From positions 49,885 to 113,884 of the forward strand of contig PAQV01000045.1 of assembly GCA_002709405.1 (NCBI GenBank): DNA of 64,000 bases. Reading direction: 5' to 3'. The position numbers were made by a program, and so were the translations under genes. This document shows positions 43,766-52,439 of this stretch, piece after piece (position 1 is the first letter of the stretch; each line of letters begins with the position of its first letter). Origin of the DNA: Paracoccaceae bacterium. GTDB taxonomy: Bacteria > Pseudomonadota > Alphaproteobacteria > Rhodobacterales > Rhodobacteraceae. The notes beneath the pieces were generated by a model. It saw nothing but the letters and a program-made list of their open reading frames with translations. It was not told the origin of the DNA and made no database searches.

Positions 43766-45565
43766 ATGCTCGACTCTACCGTGACCACCGAGGTGCAGGG
43801 CACGCTCGACCGCCTGAACGCCGCCCTGGAGGAGGGCGACGCACAGGCCGCCAGCGCCCTGTTCGCCGCCGACAGCTACTGGCGCGACCTGATCGCCGTC
43901 ACCTGGAACCTCAAGACAGTGGAAGGCCCCGCCGGGGTGCAGGACATGCTTGCAGCACAGCTCGGTCACACCAAGCCCCACGGCTTTGCCATCCAGGAGG
44001 GCGAATTGCCCGGCGAGGATGGCGGCGTCATCACCGCCTGGATCACTTTTGAGACCGCCGTGGGCCGGGGATGGGGGCTGATGCGCCTGAAGGATGGGTT
44101 GATCTGGACCCTGCTGACCGCGCTGCAAGAGCTGAAGGGTTTCGAGGAAAACCGGGGCAAACGCCGCCCGATGGGTGCCGAACACGGTGCCGCCAAGAAC
44201 CGCAGGTCGTGGAAGGAAAAGCGCGAGGCCGAAGCGACAGAGCTTGGCTACACCGACCAGCCCTACACCGTCATCATCGGCGGCGGACAGGGCGGCATCG
44301 CGCTTGGCGCGCGGCTGCGCCAGCTTGGGGTGCCGACCATCGTGCTCGACAAGCATGACCGCCCCGGAGACCAGTGGCGCTCGCGGTACAAGTCGCTCTG
44401 CCTGCACGATCCGATCTGGTACGATCACCTGCCCTACATCAAGTTCCCGGACAACTGGCCGGTCTTCACGCCCAAGGACAAGGTGGGCGACTGGCTGGAG
44501 ATGTACACCAAGGTCATGGAGCTGAACTACTGGACCCGCTCCGAGGTCCAGAAGGCGCGATATGACGAGGCCTCCGGCACCTGGGAGGTGCGTGTGAACC
44601 GCGATGGCGAAGAGGTCACGCTGCGACCGACCCAACTGGTGCTGGCCACCGGCATGTCCGGCAAGGCCAACATGCCGACCTTCCCCGGCATGGACAGCTT
44701 CGCGGGCACGATCCAGCATTCCTCGCAGCACGACGGCCCCGATGCCTGGACAGGCAAGAAGGTCGTGGTCATCGGGTCGAACAACTCTGCCCACGACATC
44801 TGCGCCGCGCTCTGGGAGGCGGATGCCGACGTGACCATGGTGCAGCGCAGTTCGACCCATATCGTGCGCTCGGACACGCTGATGGATATCGGCCTGGGCG
44901 CGCTTTACTCCGAAGAGGCCGTGGCCAGCGGGATGACCACGGAAAAGGCCGACATGGTCTTTGCCTCGTTGCCCTACCGGATCATGCACGAGTTCCAGAT
45001 CCCGCTGTACGACCAGATGCGCGAGCGCGATGCCGACTTCTACGCCGGGCTTGAAAAGGCCGGGTTCGAGCTTGACTGGGGCGACGACGGCTCGGGCCTC
45101 TTCATGAAGTACCTGCGGCGTGGGTCAGGCTATTACATCGACGTGGGCGCCAGCCAGCTGATCATCGATGGCGAGATCAAGCTGGTGAAGGGACAGCTGG
45201 AGCGCTTCGACGAGACCAGCGTGGTGCTGGCCGATGGCACCCATCTTGATGCCGACCTCGTGGTGATGGCCACGGGCTATGGCAGCATGAACGGCTGGGC
45301 GGCCGATCTGATCAGCCCCGAGGTCGCAGACAAGGTGGGCAAGGTGTGGGGGCTTGGCTCTGACACGACCAAGGACCCCGGCCCGTGGGAAGGCGAGCAG
45401 CGCAACATGTGGAAACCGACCCAGCAAGAGAACCTCTGGTTCCACGGCGGCAACCTGCACCAGTCGCGGCACTACTCGCTGTACCTGGCGCTGCAGCTGA
45501 AGGCCCGGATGGAGGGCCTCGAGACCCCGGTCTACGGCCTTCAGCAGGTGCATCACCTGTCCTGA
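43766..45565 (+). CDS. NAD(P)/FAD-dependent monooxygenase with N-terminal SnoaL-like domain
   Basis: 599 aa. Residues 1-130 resemble an NTF2/SnoaL-like fold. Then comes a flavin-containing monooxygenase body: FAD loop IIGGGQGGIALG (about 170-181), DKHDRPGDQWRSRY, the NADPH loop VVVIGSNNSAHDI (about 330-342) and late VVMATGYGSMNGW. A GAGGAGG ribosome site precedes the ATG. Family members oxidise small nitrogen- or sulfur-containing or ketone substrates; the actual one is unknown. The upstream AcoR-like protein is the likely regulator. Confidence 0.88.
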   Translation: MLDSTVTTEVQGTLDRLNAALEEGDAQAASALFAADSYWRDLIAVTWNLKTVEGPAGVQDMLAAQLGHTKPHGFAIQEGELPGEDGGVITAWITFETAVGRGWGLMRLKDGLIWTLLTALQELKGFEENRGKRRPMGAEHGAAKNRRSWKEKREAEATELGYTDQPYTVIIGGGQGGIALGARLRQLGVPTIVLDKHDRPGDQWRSRYKSLCLHDPIWYDHLPYIKFPDNWPVFTPKDKVGDWLEMYTKVMELNYWTRSEVQKARYDEASGTWEVRVNRDGEEVTLRPTQLVLATGMSGKANMPTFPGMDSFAGTIQHSSQHDGPDAWTGKKVVVIGSNNSAHDICAALWEADADVTMVQRSSTHIVRSDTLMDIGLGALYSEEAVASGMTTEKADMVFASLPYRIMHEFQIPLYDQMRERDADFYAGLEKAGFELDWGDDGSGLFMKYLRRGSGYYIDVGASQLIIDGEIKLVKGQLERFDETSVVLADGTHLDADLVVMATGYGSMNGWAADLISPEVADKVGKVWGLGSDTTKDPGPWEGEQRNMWKPTQQENLWFHGGNLHQSRHYSLYLALQLKARMEGLETPVYGLQQVHHLS

Positions 45566-45576
45566 TGACCTGCCCC

Positions 45577-45600
45577 GGCCGCGCCAATCATGGCGCGGCC
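45577..45600 (+). terminator. strong hairpin after the flavin monooxygenase
   Basis: GGCCGCGCC and GGCGCGGCC form a perfect 9-bp GC stem with a 6-nt AATCAT loop, 12 bp after the stop codon. No T-run follows, but position and stability suit a transcription end. Confidence 0.55.
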
Positions 45601-46031
45601 AAGCGCCCGGCCCGTCCTCCCGCCGGGCGCATGATCCCGCGGCACATTGCTCGACGGCGAGATCGTCCACAGACTGCGCAAGCCGCAAAACCGGATCGCG
45701 CAATGGAGGCAACCGACAACACCAAGCACCCCCACAAAGCTCTGGCCCACAAACCGCCACCCCAGGCAACCATCGTCGCGATGGGCCAAAGGCCGGCCAT
45801 GCGCTGTTGCGCGACGCGGACCGCTCAGATGGGGGGATCAGTCCTGTCGCGTCCGGTTGAACCGCAGTCACCGAGGTTTCGACTTGCCGAGCGTTCGCCT
45901 GGCCCGGCGAAGGCCGGTTCGCGGTTTCAGTCACGGGTTTGTCGGATGCGGTGTCCCGGTGATCAGCCGAGTTTGGCACCGATCCAGTTCAGCAAGCCGG
46001 CCAGCCGCCGGAGCCCTGATACAAGCGTCAG
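45601..46031. other. intergenic, no recognisable gene
   Basis: About 430 bp beyond the hairpin. Frames on both strands lack codon bias and any recognisable motif. It directly borders a run of gene remnants, so it may itself be degraded coding sequence. Confidence 0.5.
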
Positions 46032-46790
46032 TTACAGCCCAGTGATGGCCAGCGGGGCGGCACCCAAGTGATCGGTGAACAGCGGGACAAGGTGGCCCGT
46101 GGCGATGTCCTCGGCCACCATGAAGTTCGACGGCCGCGCTATGCCCATGCCGCCGAGGATGAAACTGCGCACCGCCTCTCCGTTCTCTGCGCAGACCGAG
46201 GCAGCGACGACGACTGGTGGCTCTGGCCCGTCGAAGCGCAGCGTGTTGATGTGCTGCGGTGCGGTGAAACGGACCTGGGCCAGCCGGGACAGGTCCTCTG
46301 GCCGCTCTGACCAGCCTGCGCGGCCAAGGTCGTCCGGTGTCGCCACCAATCGCCACGCTGTCTGGTCAAGAGGCCGTTGCAGCAGTTCGCTGTCGGGCAG
46401 CGGGTCAAAGCGGATCGCGACTTCGGCAAGGCTGTCGATCAGGTCGACCGGCCTGTCGGTCATGTCGAGCGCGGCTTCGAAACCGGGGCGTTCGCCCTCA
46501 GGGGGCCACGCCGTGCGGCGCTCCGGGCGGCCAGATCTTCAGGGGCCTCGGTCCGCGTGACGATGTCCTGAGCCGCGACCAGCAGGTCTCGCCCCTCCGG
46601 AGTGAGCTCGATGGCCCGAGTGCTGCGCCGAAGGAGCGTGACGCCCGATTGCCCCTTCAGCCGGCAGACTGTTCGGCCGATGTCTTCATGGACTTCATCG
46701 CCCAGCTCGGCCGGACCTTCGAAGATGCCGCCGCCGCGCGTCAGGCCGCGGGCGGCGACCACGATCACAGGGAAAACGCCGCTCTTCGCG
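46032..46790 (-). pseudogene. LysR family regulator, degraded
   Basis: The C-terminal part (46032-46463) is a clear LysR effector domain: MTDRPVDLIDSLAEVAIRF, RFTAPQHINTLRF, GMGIARPSNFMVAEDI. The N-terminal part lies in a different frame (to about 46790) with IGRTVCRLKGQSGVTLLRRSTRAIELTPEG and RGPLRANAPV. Compared with the family, about 20-25 residues are missing at the junction near 46460-46490, the frame is broken, and the start of the helix-turn-helix is eroded. It is divergent from an oxidoreductase fragment, its probable former target. Confidence 0.8.
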
Positions 46791-46824
46791 GAAAGCATCG
46801 CGCGCAAGGCACGAACCCGGGCGC

Positions 46825-47210
46825 ATGAGGGCGATCGCATATGACAGGTTCGGCGGGGCCGATGTGCTTCACCTGGCCGACGTCCCAAAGCCCGATCCGC
46901 GCCCCGGCGACCTGCTGATCAGGGCGGTCGCGGCGCGTGTGAACCGCGCCGAGTTACCGCAGCGCGTGGGTTATCAGGGCGACCAGACCTATGGCGAACG
47001 CCCCCTGCCGAGGCTGCAACTGGCCGTCGAGGTGATCGCGGTCGGCAGCGACGTGACCGACGTGACCGACGTGGCACCGGGCGACAGGGTGATGGCCGTC
47101 GGTGGCGGCGGCGCCTACGCGGAATACGCCCGCGCCGACCACCACGGGCATCGCATCGACCGGGGCGGGGTCGATGCTGCGAAGGCTGGCGCCCGCGCTT
47201 GGCTGGCCAG
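46825..47210 (+). pseudogene. zinc-type/quinone oxidoreductase, N-terminal fragment
   Basis: MRAIAYDRFGGADVLHLADV and VAARVNRAELPQRVGY are the start of an MDR-family NADPH:quinone oxidoreductase, with APGDRVMAVGGGGAYAEYA at about residues 85-103. After about 125 residues the resemblance ends, and the frame runs on into sequence that, on the other strand, belongs to a molybdopterin dehydrogenase remnant. The Rossmann half of the enzyme is absent. Confidence 0.75.
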
Positions 47211-47239
47211 CACCCCGGGTATGCATCACGCCGTCCGCG

Positions 47240-47480
47240 GCCTGGGTTCAGGCCGGATCGTCATGCCAGAGCCGGGCCGCCTTGGTGCGCAGGTTCTCTC
47301 GCACCTGGGCGGCGGCGCGGCGAATGGGGTGCCGGAGTCCTTTATCGAATGGTTGGCGGCGGAATGGCCTTCGGCCGGCGTGCACCCGGCATCGGCCTTC
47401 ACCAGGGTGATCCCGTCCATCGGCAGCTTCAGCGCCTCGGCGCAGAGCTGGAGCGGCGCGGTCTCCAGTCTGCCGGGTCT
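47240..47480 (-). pseudogene. molybdopterin-dependent (xanthine dehydrogenase family) large-subunit fragment
   Basis: On the minus strand QLCAEALKLPMDGITLVKAD and TPAEGHSAANHSIKDSGTPF resemble the molybdopterin-binding subunit of isoquinoline oxidoreductase / aldehyde dehydrogenase proteins. The frame then shifts, and AAAQVRENLRTKAARL continues the match in a neighbouring frame. Only about 70 of more than 700 residues remain. Confidence 0.6.
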
Positions 47481-47539
47481 CATGGGGCCGGTGAGGCGTT
47501 GACCCGGTCCTTGCAGATCCGGGCGATCCTGTCGCCAAG

Positions 47540-47790
47540 GTCGGTCCACGCCCCGGAGTGACGCCCGGTCGAAGGGGCCTGCGACCAACGGCCGATCCCG
47601 GTCTCGGGGTCCAGTGTGATATCGGTGGAATGGATCGTCGCGACGGGGGTATCGAACGCCAATCCGCCGGAACAGGGCCCGGAATAGGCGGCGCCGTCCC
47701 GGGGCGAATGCCAGGTGCGGCGATCGCCGATCAGCGCGAGGTTGCGGCCCATGGCGACCAGGTCCGGATCAAAGCCGTCGGCCGCCCGAG
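47540..47790 (-). pseudogene. cytochrome c (alcohol/aldehyde dehydrogenase type) fragment with destroyed haem site
   Basis: DLVAMGRNLALIGDRRTWHS and GGLAFDTPVATIHSTDITLD, ending in PETGIGRWS, match the first haem domain of membrane-bound dehydrogenase cytochromes. The CxxCH haem motif has become R-x-x-W-H. It points in the same direction as the molybdopterin fragment, so the two may come from one former dehydrogenase operon. Confidence 0.65.
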
Positions 47791-48144
47791 GTGCGACGAG
47801 TGCCATGGCGGGCTTGCAGGCGGCCCCGGACCACCGGCGAGACCGGTTGCTCTGGCGCAGAGGAGAAGGCTGGTTCGCGTCGTGACGGCCTCATCGTCAG
47901 AGCGTCAGCCAATCCCGCGTATCGCACGGCGCCCTGTTCAGGTTCCCGGATCGGTCCGCGTGGTCTGCCTGATCCGTTTGCCCTCGCTCGCATGGCCGTG
48001 TTCCGCTGCATTCGAGGACCGCAAACCGGGCGGTCCAGCTTCGCAAGGACCATCGGCGCCAGGAAACCAGAAAAACGTCATACCCAAGTTTGCCAGACGC
48101 AGCGGTGTCGTCAGCAGATCAACTGCACCGGCGCGCTCCACACC
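47791..48144. other. intergenic, no recognisable gene
   Basis: About 354 bp between the cytochrome fragment and the LysR stop. A long plus-strand frame passes through it (open from 47791 to 50097), but it is antisense read-through without homology. Possibly further decayed coding sequence. Confidence 0.45.
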
Positions 48145-49050
48145 CTAGAAATCGAAGCTCTCCACATCCCGGATATAGGCCTCGAAAAAGTCGGTGAAGG
48201 TCCCCACAAGCGGCGGCAGTTTCTCGTAGGGTGGATAGTACAGCATGAGGTTGAGCGGCGTCAGCTGCCAGTCCGGCAACACCACTTCAAGTGCGCCATT
48301 GGTCAGACCCTCCCGCACCAGAAAGTCAGGCAGGTTGACGATGCCGTTTCCAGACAGGGCCATTTCATAGAGGAACTCGCCGTTGTTCGACATGACATTG
48401 GTACCGGCGCGCAGCGCCCGGCGCTGGCCGCCGCGGCTGAAAATCCAGGTTTCGGCAGAGCCCCCGTGGCCGTAGGACAGGCAGTGGTCGGCCAAAAGGT
48501 CTTCGGGGGTCTCCGGACGCGGGATGCGGTCGAACAGCGACGGCGCCGCGACCACCTGCCGAGGCACCTGGCAAATCCGCCGCCAGATCGTCGACTTGTC
48601 CGCCGGCGGGTCCGAGATGCGGATCGCGAGATCGCAGTCTGCCTCGAGGATGTCCACCAGCACATCGGTCAGATGCACGTCGAGCGCGATATGCGGGTAG
48701 GCCAGCCGGAAGCTCGCCACAAGCCCCGGCATCAGCCGCATGCCGAACGACATGGGAGCATTGATCGCCAGGTGCCCGCGATCGGGCCGCGTGGTGCGGG
48801 TGACTTCCTCGGTCACCCGGTCGAATTCTTCAAGCACCGGCCGATAGCGCGCCGCGACCATGGCCCCTGCCCCGGTAAGCGATACCTGCCGCGTCGTGCG
48901 CAGCAGCAATTGCTGGCCCAGGTCTTCCTCGAGCTGGGCAATGATCCGCGTGATCGAGGCCGGCGTCATCCGAAGGCTGCGGGCCGCCCCGGCGAAACTC
49001 CCCTGCTCGACGACTTCCAGAAAGACACGGATCGGCTTGATGGTCTGCAT
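48145..49050 (-). CDS. LysR family transcriptional regulator
   Basis: 301 aa, intact. Helix-turn-helix VVEQGSFAGAARSLRMTPASITRIIAQLE lies at residues 12-40 (key GSFAGAARSL and TPASITR); the effector-binding fold follows, with GHLAINAPMSFGMRLMPGLV. It is divergent from the ring-cleavage dioxygenase gene and has a perfect inverted repeat just upstream of its own start, so it probably controls both genes in response to an aromatic or quinone compound. Confidence 0.94.
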   Translation of the reverse strand: MQTIKPIRVFLEVVEQGSFAGAARSLRMTPASITRIIAQLEEDLGQQLLLRTTRQVSLTGAGAMVAARYRPVLEEFDRVTEEVTRTTRPDRGHLAINAPMSFGMRLMPGLVASFRLAYPHIALDVHLTDVLVDILEADCDLAIRISDPPADKSTIWRRICQVPRQVVAAPSLFDRIPRPETPEDLLADHCLSYGHGGSAETWIFSRGGQRRALRAGTNVMSNNGEFLYEMALSGNGIVNLPDFLVREGLTNGALEVVLPDWQLTPLNLMLYYPPYEKLPPLVGTFTDFFEAYIRDVESFDF

Positions 49051-49060
49051 CGCGCCAGAT

Positions 49061-49080
49061 TGTTTCGATCTATCGAAACA
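49061..49080. promoter_or_regulatory. LysR-type operator between lysR and VOC dioxygenase
   Basis: TGTTTCGAT and ATCGAAACA are perfect 9-bp arms separated by CT. The palindrome is 11 bp upstream of the lysR start and 85 bp upstream of the dioxygenase start, the usual place for a LysR recognition site in a divergent pair. Confidence 0.75.
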
Positions 49081-49164
49081 GTAAATACCAATCGGTTTCT
49101 ATTCCTGGAAATTATCGCAGCCCTTACCTTGGGAGCAACAGACACCAACCTGATGGAGATCGAC

Positions 49165-50097
49165 ATGATCACGGACATCAAAGGGCTGCACCACGTCACC
49201 TCGATGGCAGCGGATGCGGCCGAGAACAACCGCTTCTTCACGGATACGCTTGGCTTGCGCCGGGTCAAGAAGACCGTCAACTTCGACGCGCCCGAAGTGT
49301 ACCACCTTTATTACGGCGACGAGATCGGCACCCCCGGCTCGGTGATGACCTATTTCCCGTTCGGAGAGATGCCCCGCGGCGTCCGCGGCACTGGCGAGGT
49401 CGGCGTGACCGAATTCGCCGTGCCCGAGGGCGCGCTCAGCTATTGGAAGGACCGGCTCGCAGCCAAGGGCGCGACCGGGCTGACTGAAGGTCGCTTCCTG
49501 GGCGAGACCCGGCTGGAGTTCACCGGCCCCGATGGCGATGGCTTTGCATTGGTCGAAAGCGCTGATCGCGGACGCACGGCCTGGACTGGCGCCGGCGTGC
49601 CTGAAGACACCGGCATCCTCGGCTTCCACGGTGCCCGGATGCGGCTGCGCGACAGCGCCGCCACGGCCGAGCTGCTGACCTTCATGGGCTACCAGAAAGA
49701 CGAAACCGATGGCGCCGTCACGCGCTACCGCATCGAGGGCGGCAATGCGGCCGACACCATCGACCTCGAAGCCGTGCCCGGCGGGAAGACCGCGTCGCAG
49801 GGGGCGGGATCGGTGCATCACATCGCCTTTGCCGTCGAATACCGCGCGGCCCAGCTGCGGGTGCGCGACGCACTGCTCGACACCGGATACCAGGTGACCC
49901 CGGTGATCGACCGCGATTACTTCTGGGCGATCTACTTCCGGACCCCCGGCGGGGTGCTGTTCGAAATCGCCACCAACGAACCCGGCTTCGACCGGGACGA
50001 GGATACCGCGAACCTCGGGCAGGCGCTGAAACTGCCGACCCGGTACGAGCCGTACCGCGGCCAGATCGAAGGGCATCTGCCCGCACTCGGAGCCTGA
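49165..50097 (+). CDS. ring-cleaving VOC dioxygenase (MhqO/LinE-like)
   Basis: 310 aa, two vicinal-oxygen-chelate modules. The metal ligands are suggested by His in GLHHVTSMAAD (about 8-10), His in SVHHIAFAV (about 219-220) and Glu in GGVLFEIATNEPG (about 270). The type is that of hydroquinone/catechol-cleaving dioxygenases. I chose the ATG at 49165 with GGAG upstream; 49153 is a four-codon longer option. The very long upstream extension of the frame is antisense to lysR. The esterase-like gene follows after 5 nt. Confidence 0.9.
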   Translation: MITDIKGLHHVTSMAADAAENNRFFTDTLGLRRVKKTVNFDAPEVYHLYYGDEIGTPGSVMTYFPFGEMPRGVRGTGEVGVTEFAVPEGALSYWKDRLAAKGATGLTEGRFLGETRLEFTGPDGDGFALVESADRGRTAWTGAGVPEDTGILGFHGARMRLRDSAATAELLTFMGYQKDETDGAVTRYRIEGGNAADTIDLEAVPGGKTASQGAGSVHHIAFAVEYRAAQLRVRDALLDTGYQVTPVIDRDYFWAIYFRTPGGVLFEIATNEPGFDRDEDTANLGQALKLPTRYEPYRGQIEGHLPALGA

Positions 50098-50102
50098 TCG
50101 CC

Positions 50103-50708
50103 TTGACCGACACGCTAAGCTACCGCGCCCGCACCCGCGCCCCCGATCCGGGGGCGCCGCTGATCTTCGCCTTTCATGGCACCGGCGGAGACGAAAACCA
50201 GTTCTTCGATCTGGTGCGGCAGGTCCATCCCGGCGCGGGCATCGTCTCGCCCCGGGGGGACGTCCTGGAAGGGGGCGCTGCGCGTTTCTTCCGGCGCACC
50301 GGCGAAGGCGTCTATGACATGGACGACCTCGCGCTGCGAACCGAAAGGATGGCGGCCTTCATCGCCGCGCACAAGGCCGCCAATCCGAATGTCCCGGTCT
50401 ACGGCTTCGGCTACTCCAACGGCGCCAATATCCTCGCCTCGGTGGTGATGAAACACCCCGAACTCTTCGACCGGATCGGCCTGCTGCACCCGCTTGTGCC
50501 CTGGGAGCCCGCGCCGGTGGATCTGGCCGAACGCCGTGTGCTGATCACCGCTGGACGCCACGATCCGATCTGCCCCTGGCCGTTGAGCGACCGGCTGATG
50601 CACTGGTTCGACGCGCAAGGGGCCGAGGTCCTGTCCGAGGTGCATGACGGCGGGCATGAGATCCGCCAAGGCGAGATTGCCGCGTTGGCGGGCTTGCTGA
50701 CCGGATGA
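50103..50708 (+). CDS. alpha/beta hydrolase (phospholipase/carboxylesterase, MhqD-like)
   Basis: 201 aa. The oxyanion region is FAFHGTGGDE, the nucleophile Ser105 lies in GFGYSNGAN, the acid Asp in AGRHDPICP and the histidine in DGGHEIRQG. The best start is a TTG at 50103, five bases after the dioxygenase stop. VOC dioxygenase plus this hydrolase resembles the mhqO-mhqD type quinone/hydroquinone detoxification pair; hydrolysis of a ring-cleavage product is an inference. Confidence 0.88.
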   Translation: MTDTLSYRARTRAPDPGAPLIFAFHGTGGDENQFFDLVRQVHPGAGIVSPRGDVLEGGAARFFRRTGEGVYDMDDLALRTERMAAFIAAHKAANPNVPVYGFGYSNGANILASVVMKHPELFDRIGLLHPLVPWEPAPVDLAERRVLITAGRHDPICPWPLSDRLMHWFDAQGAEVLSEVHDGGHEIRQGEIAALAGLLTG

Positions 50709-50872
50709 TCGGTGTGGCGGGGATCTGCCCGGCACTTCACGGCGTGGCAGGAATGTACAAGACCCTGCAGGGCTGACCTTCTAGCCTGACGGCAGGTCTT
50801 CGGGCGCCGGCCATCCGGACCCCTTGCTCCGGGGAAGACCACGGCTCCGAATGCCCGACCTTCGGCTGTGAC

Positions 50873-50998
50873 GCGCTCGAAACCCTGATCATTCCGCGCG
50901 CCCGTGACATGGGCGGCTTCGCCGTCCGCCCCGCCCTGCCCTCGCTGAACCGGCAGATGGTCGGTCCCATCATCTTCTTCGACCAGATAGGCCCCCGC
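50873..50998 (+). pseudogene. pirin fragment (5' part only)
   Basis: A 42-codon stretch reads [20 protein letters not shown] and then [17 protein letters not shown], the very conserved start of pirin proteins. After 50998 the resemblance ends. The metal-binding histidine motif of pirin is not present, so only an N-terminal scrap remains. Confidence 0.65.
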
Positions 50999-51031
50999 AG
51001 GGGAAGCTGCCTAACCCTGCGAGGCGGGGCG

Positions 51032-51856
51032 CTAAGACCCTGCCAGAAACTCGCCGAGGCGCTCCAGCAGGACCTGCGGGCCCTCAAGCTGTGGCAGGTG
51101 CCCCAGCCCCGGCATGGTCCGGAAGTCGGCAAAAGGCATCCGCCCGGCCAGGGCCCGCCCGCGCTCAAGCGGTATCCAGGGGTCGTCCTCGCCCCACAGG
51201 ATCATGGTGCGGCAGCGCACTTTTGCAAACAATGGCTCGATCTCGGCCGTAAAACGTTCATCGGCCTGTGCGAACTGCCGATAAAAGCTGACGCGCCCGG
51301 CCTCGGTCAACCACGGTGCCAGCAGCGCCTCAAGGTCGGTCCGGTCCAGGTCGTTCGCCAGGGCGCCGCGGATGTACGCCCGTGCGATGGCCTCGTGAAT
51401 ATGGGGCGGGAGGCCGGTGAACGCCGCGATGTGCCGGCCCACGTGGTCAAAGAACTCCGAACCCCAGGGGCGCATGGCCACCACGTTCATGAGAACCAGC
51501 CGATCGAGCTCTGTACCGTGAAGCAAGTGCGCCCGCAGCGTCGTCGCTCCACCGAAGTCATGAGCGATGACCGCCGGTCGCTCCAGCCCCCAATGATCCA
51601 GCATCCAGGCGAACATTTCGCCTTGCACATCCAGTCCGGTCGCCTGCCACTCCCGCATCTCGGACCGGCCGTAACCGGGCATGTCGTACCAATGAACATG
51701 AAAGCGCTCGGCCAATGCGGGGATGACGCGGTGCCACGCATAGGACGACCATGGCCAGCCGTGCGCCAGGACAAGCGGCGCGCCGCATCCGGCAGAGCCC
51801 CACGCAATCTTTCCCGCCGGGCTGTCGGCACTGTGCCGAAGGGACCATCCGTTCAT
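51032..51856 (-). CDS. alpha/beta hydrolase with Asp nucleophile (epoxide hydrolase / haloacetate dehalogenase type)
   Basis: 274 aa from the ATG at 51856. [11 protein letters not shown] forms the oxyanion region, [11 protein letters not shown] is a nucleophile elbow with Asp instead of Ser, and [10 protein letters not shown] carries the catalytic His. An Asp nucleophile points to epoxide hydrolases or haloalkane/haloacetate dehalogenases. The start overlaps the stop of a rhodanese-like remnant (ATGA). Whether it is still expressed in its decayed surroundings is unknown, but the frame is intact. Confidence 0.87.
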   Translation of the reverse strand: MNGWSLRHSADSPAGKIAWGSAGCGAPLVLAHGWPWSSYAWHRVIPALAERFHVHWYDMPGYGRSEMREWQATGLDVQGEMFAWMLDHWGLERPAVIAHDFGGATTLRAHLLHGTELDRLVLMNVVAMRPWGSEFFDHVGRHIAAFTGLPPHIHEAIARAYIRGALANDLDRTDLEALLAPWLTEAGRVSFYRQFAQADERFTAEIEPLFAKVRCRTMILWGEDDPWIPLERGRALAGRMPFADFRTMPGLGHLPQLEGPQVLLERLGEFLAGS

Positions 51857-51965
51857 TCCGCGGCCTCGACGACGCGCACGCTTGACGGCTCTGCCCCAAT
51901 GGCAAGAGCGACCCCCTCGTCGATCCAGCCCGTTATACCGCCGATCATTTCCTTCACTGGCAACC
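51853..51965 (-). pseudogene. rhodanese-like 3' fragment
   Basis: [20 protein letters not shown] followed by AIG is the C-terminal helix and strand pattern of rhodanese domains (GG-x-x-x-W). The stop codon overlaps the start of the alpha/beta hydrolase, so the two were once coupled. Upstream of about 51965 no rhodanese sequence, and no catalytic Cys, can be seen. Confidence 0.45.
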
Positions 51966-52235
51966 CTGTAGTCGTGTCGGGACACCTATGCCGCCCGTCG
52001 CTTGGACTAGGGCCTGAGTCTTGCCCAGGTGTCCGATCTTCTCGGTCAAGCCTCTCTGACCCAGATATGGAAATACGCCAAGTTTGATAAGAAGGCCCTG
52101 GCCGAACAGGCGTGGAGTATGATGAACGAATCCAACCGAGGGAACCTCGAAAGACAAAGTGGCCCCCTATGGCAAATGCATACCCCGAATGAGCACCCAA
52201 AAGAGAGCAAGTTATTGGTTTTAAAATGAAAAATA

Positions 52236-52311
52236 TGGTGCCCCCACACGGACTCGAACCGCGGACCTACTGATTACAAATCAGTTGCTCTACCAGCTGA
52301 GCTATAGGGGC
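52236..52311 (-). tRNA. tRNA-Thr (anticodon TGT)
   Basis: The reverse complement folds as a full 76-nt tRNA including encoded CCA. The acceptor GCCCCTA pairs with TGGGGGC, the D arm is GCTCAGCTGGTAGAGC, the anticodon stem ACTGA/TCAGT encloses loop TTTGTAA, and the T arm carries GGTTCGAGTCC. The TGT anticodon reads ACA/ACG threonine codons. Its 3' end faces the region of gene remnants. Confidence 0.97.
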
Positions 52312-52439
52312 ATGATCCGTCGGATACTTTGAAAGCGCCTGCATCGCAAGCGGCAATCTGTAGCTGGCGGAACGGGTTTGACCGGACACGTGCAACGGGG
52401 TACCTCGAAACTGCACTCCGTCCTTTAGCCCCATGGCCC

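Noticed and set aside
47791..49164. 458-codon upstream extension of the VOC dioxygenase
   Set aside because: Antisense to lysR. The ATG at 49165 has a ribosome site and starts the VOC fold.
51966..52230. Transposase or IS remnant left of the tRNA
   Set aside because: The codon pattern is weak, no terminal inverted repeats or catalytic motif are visible, and the short frames match nothing I recognise.
52236..52311. attL/attR duplication of the tRNA 3' end
   Set aside because: No second copy of the 3' end of the tRNA was found in the window by eye.
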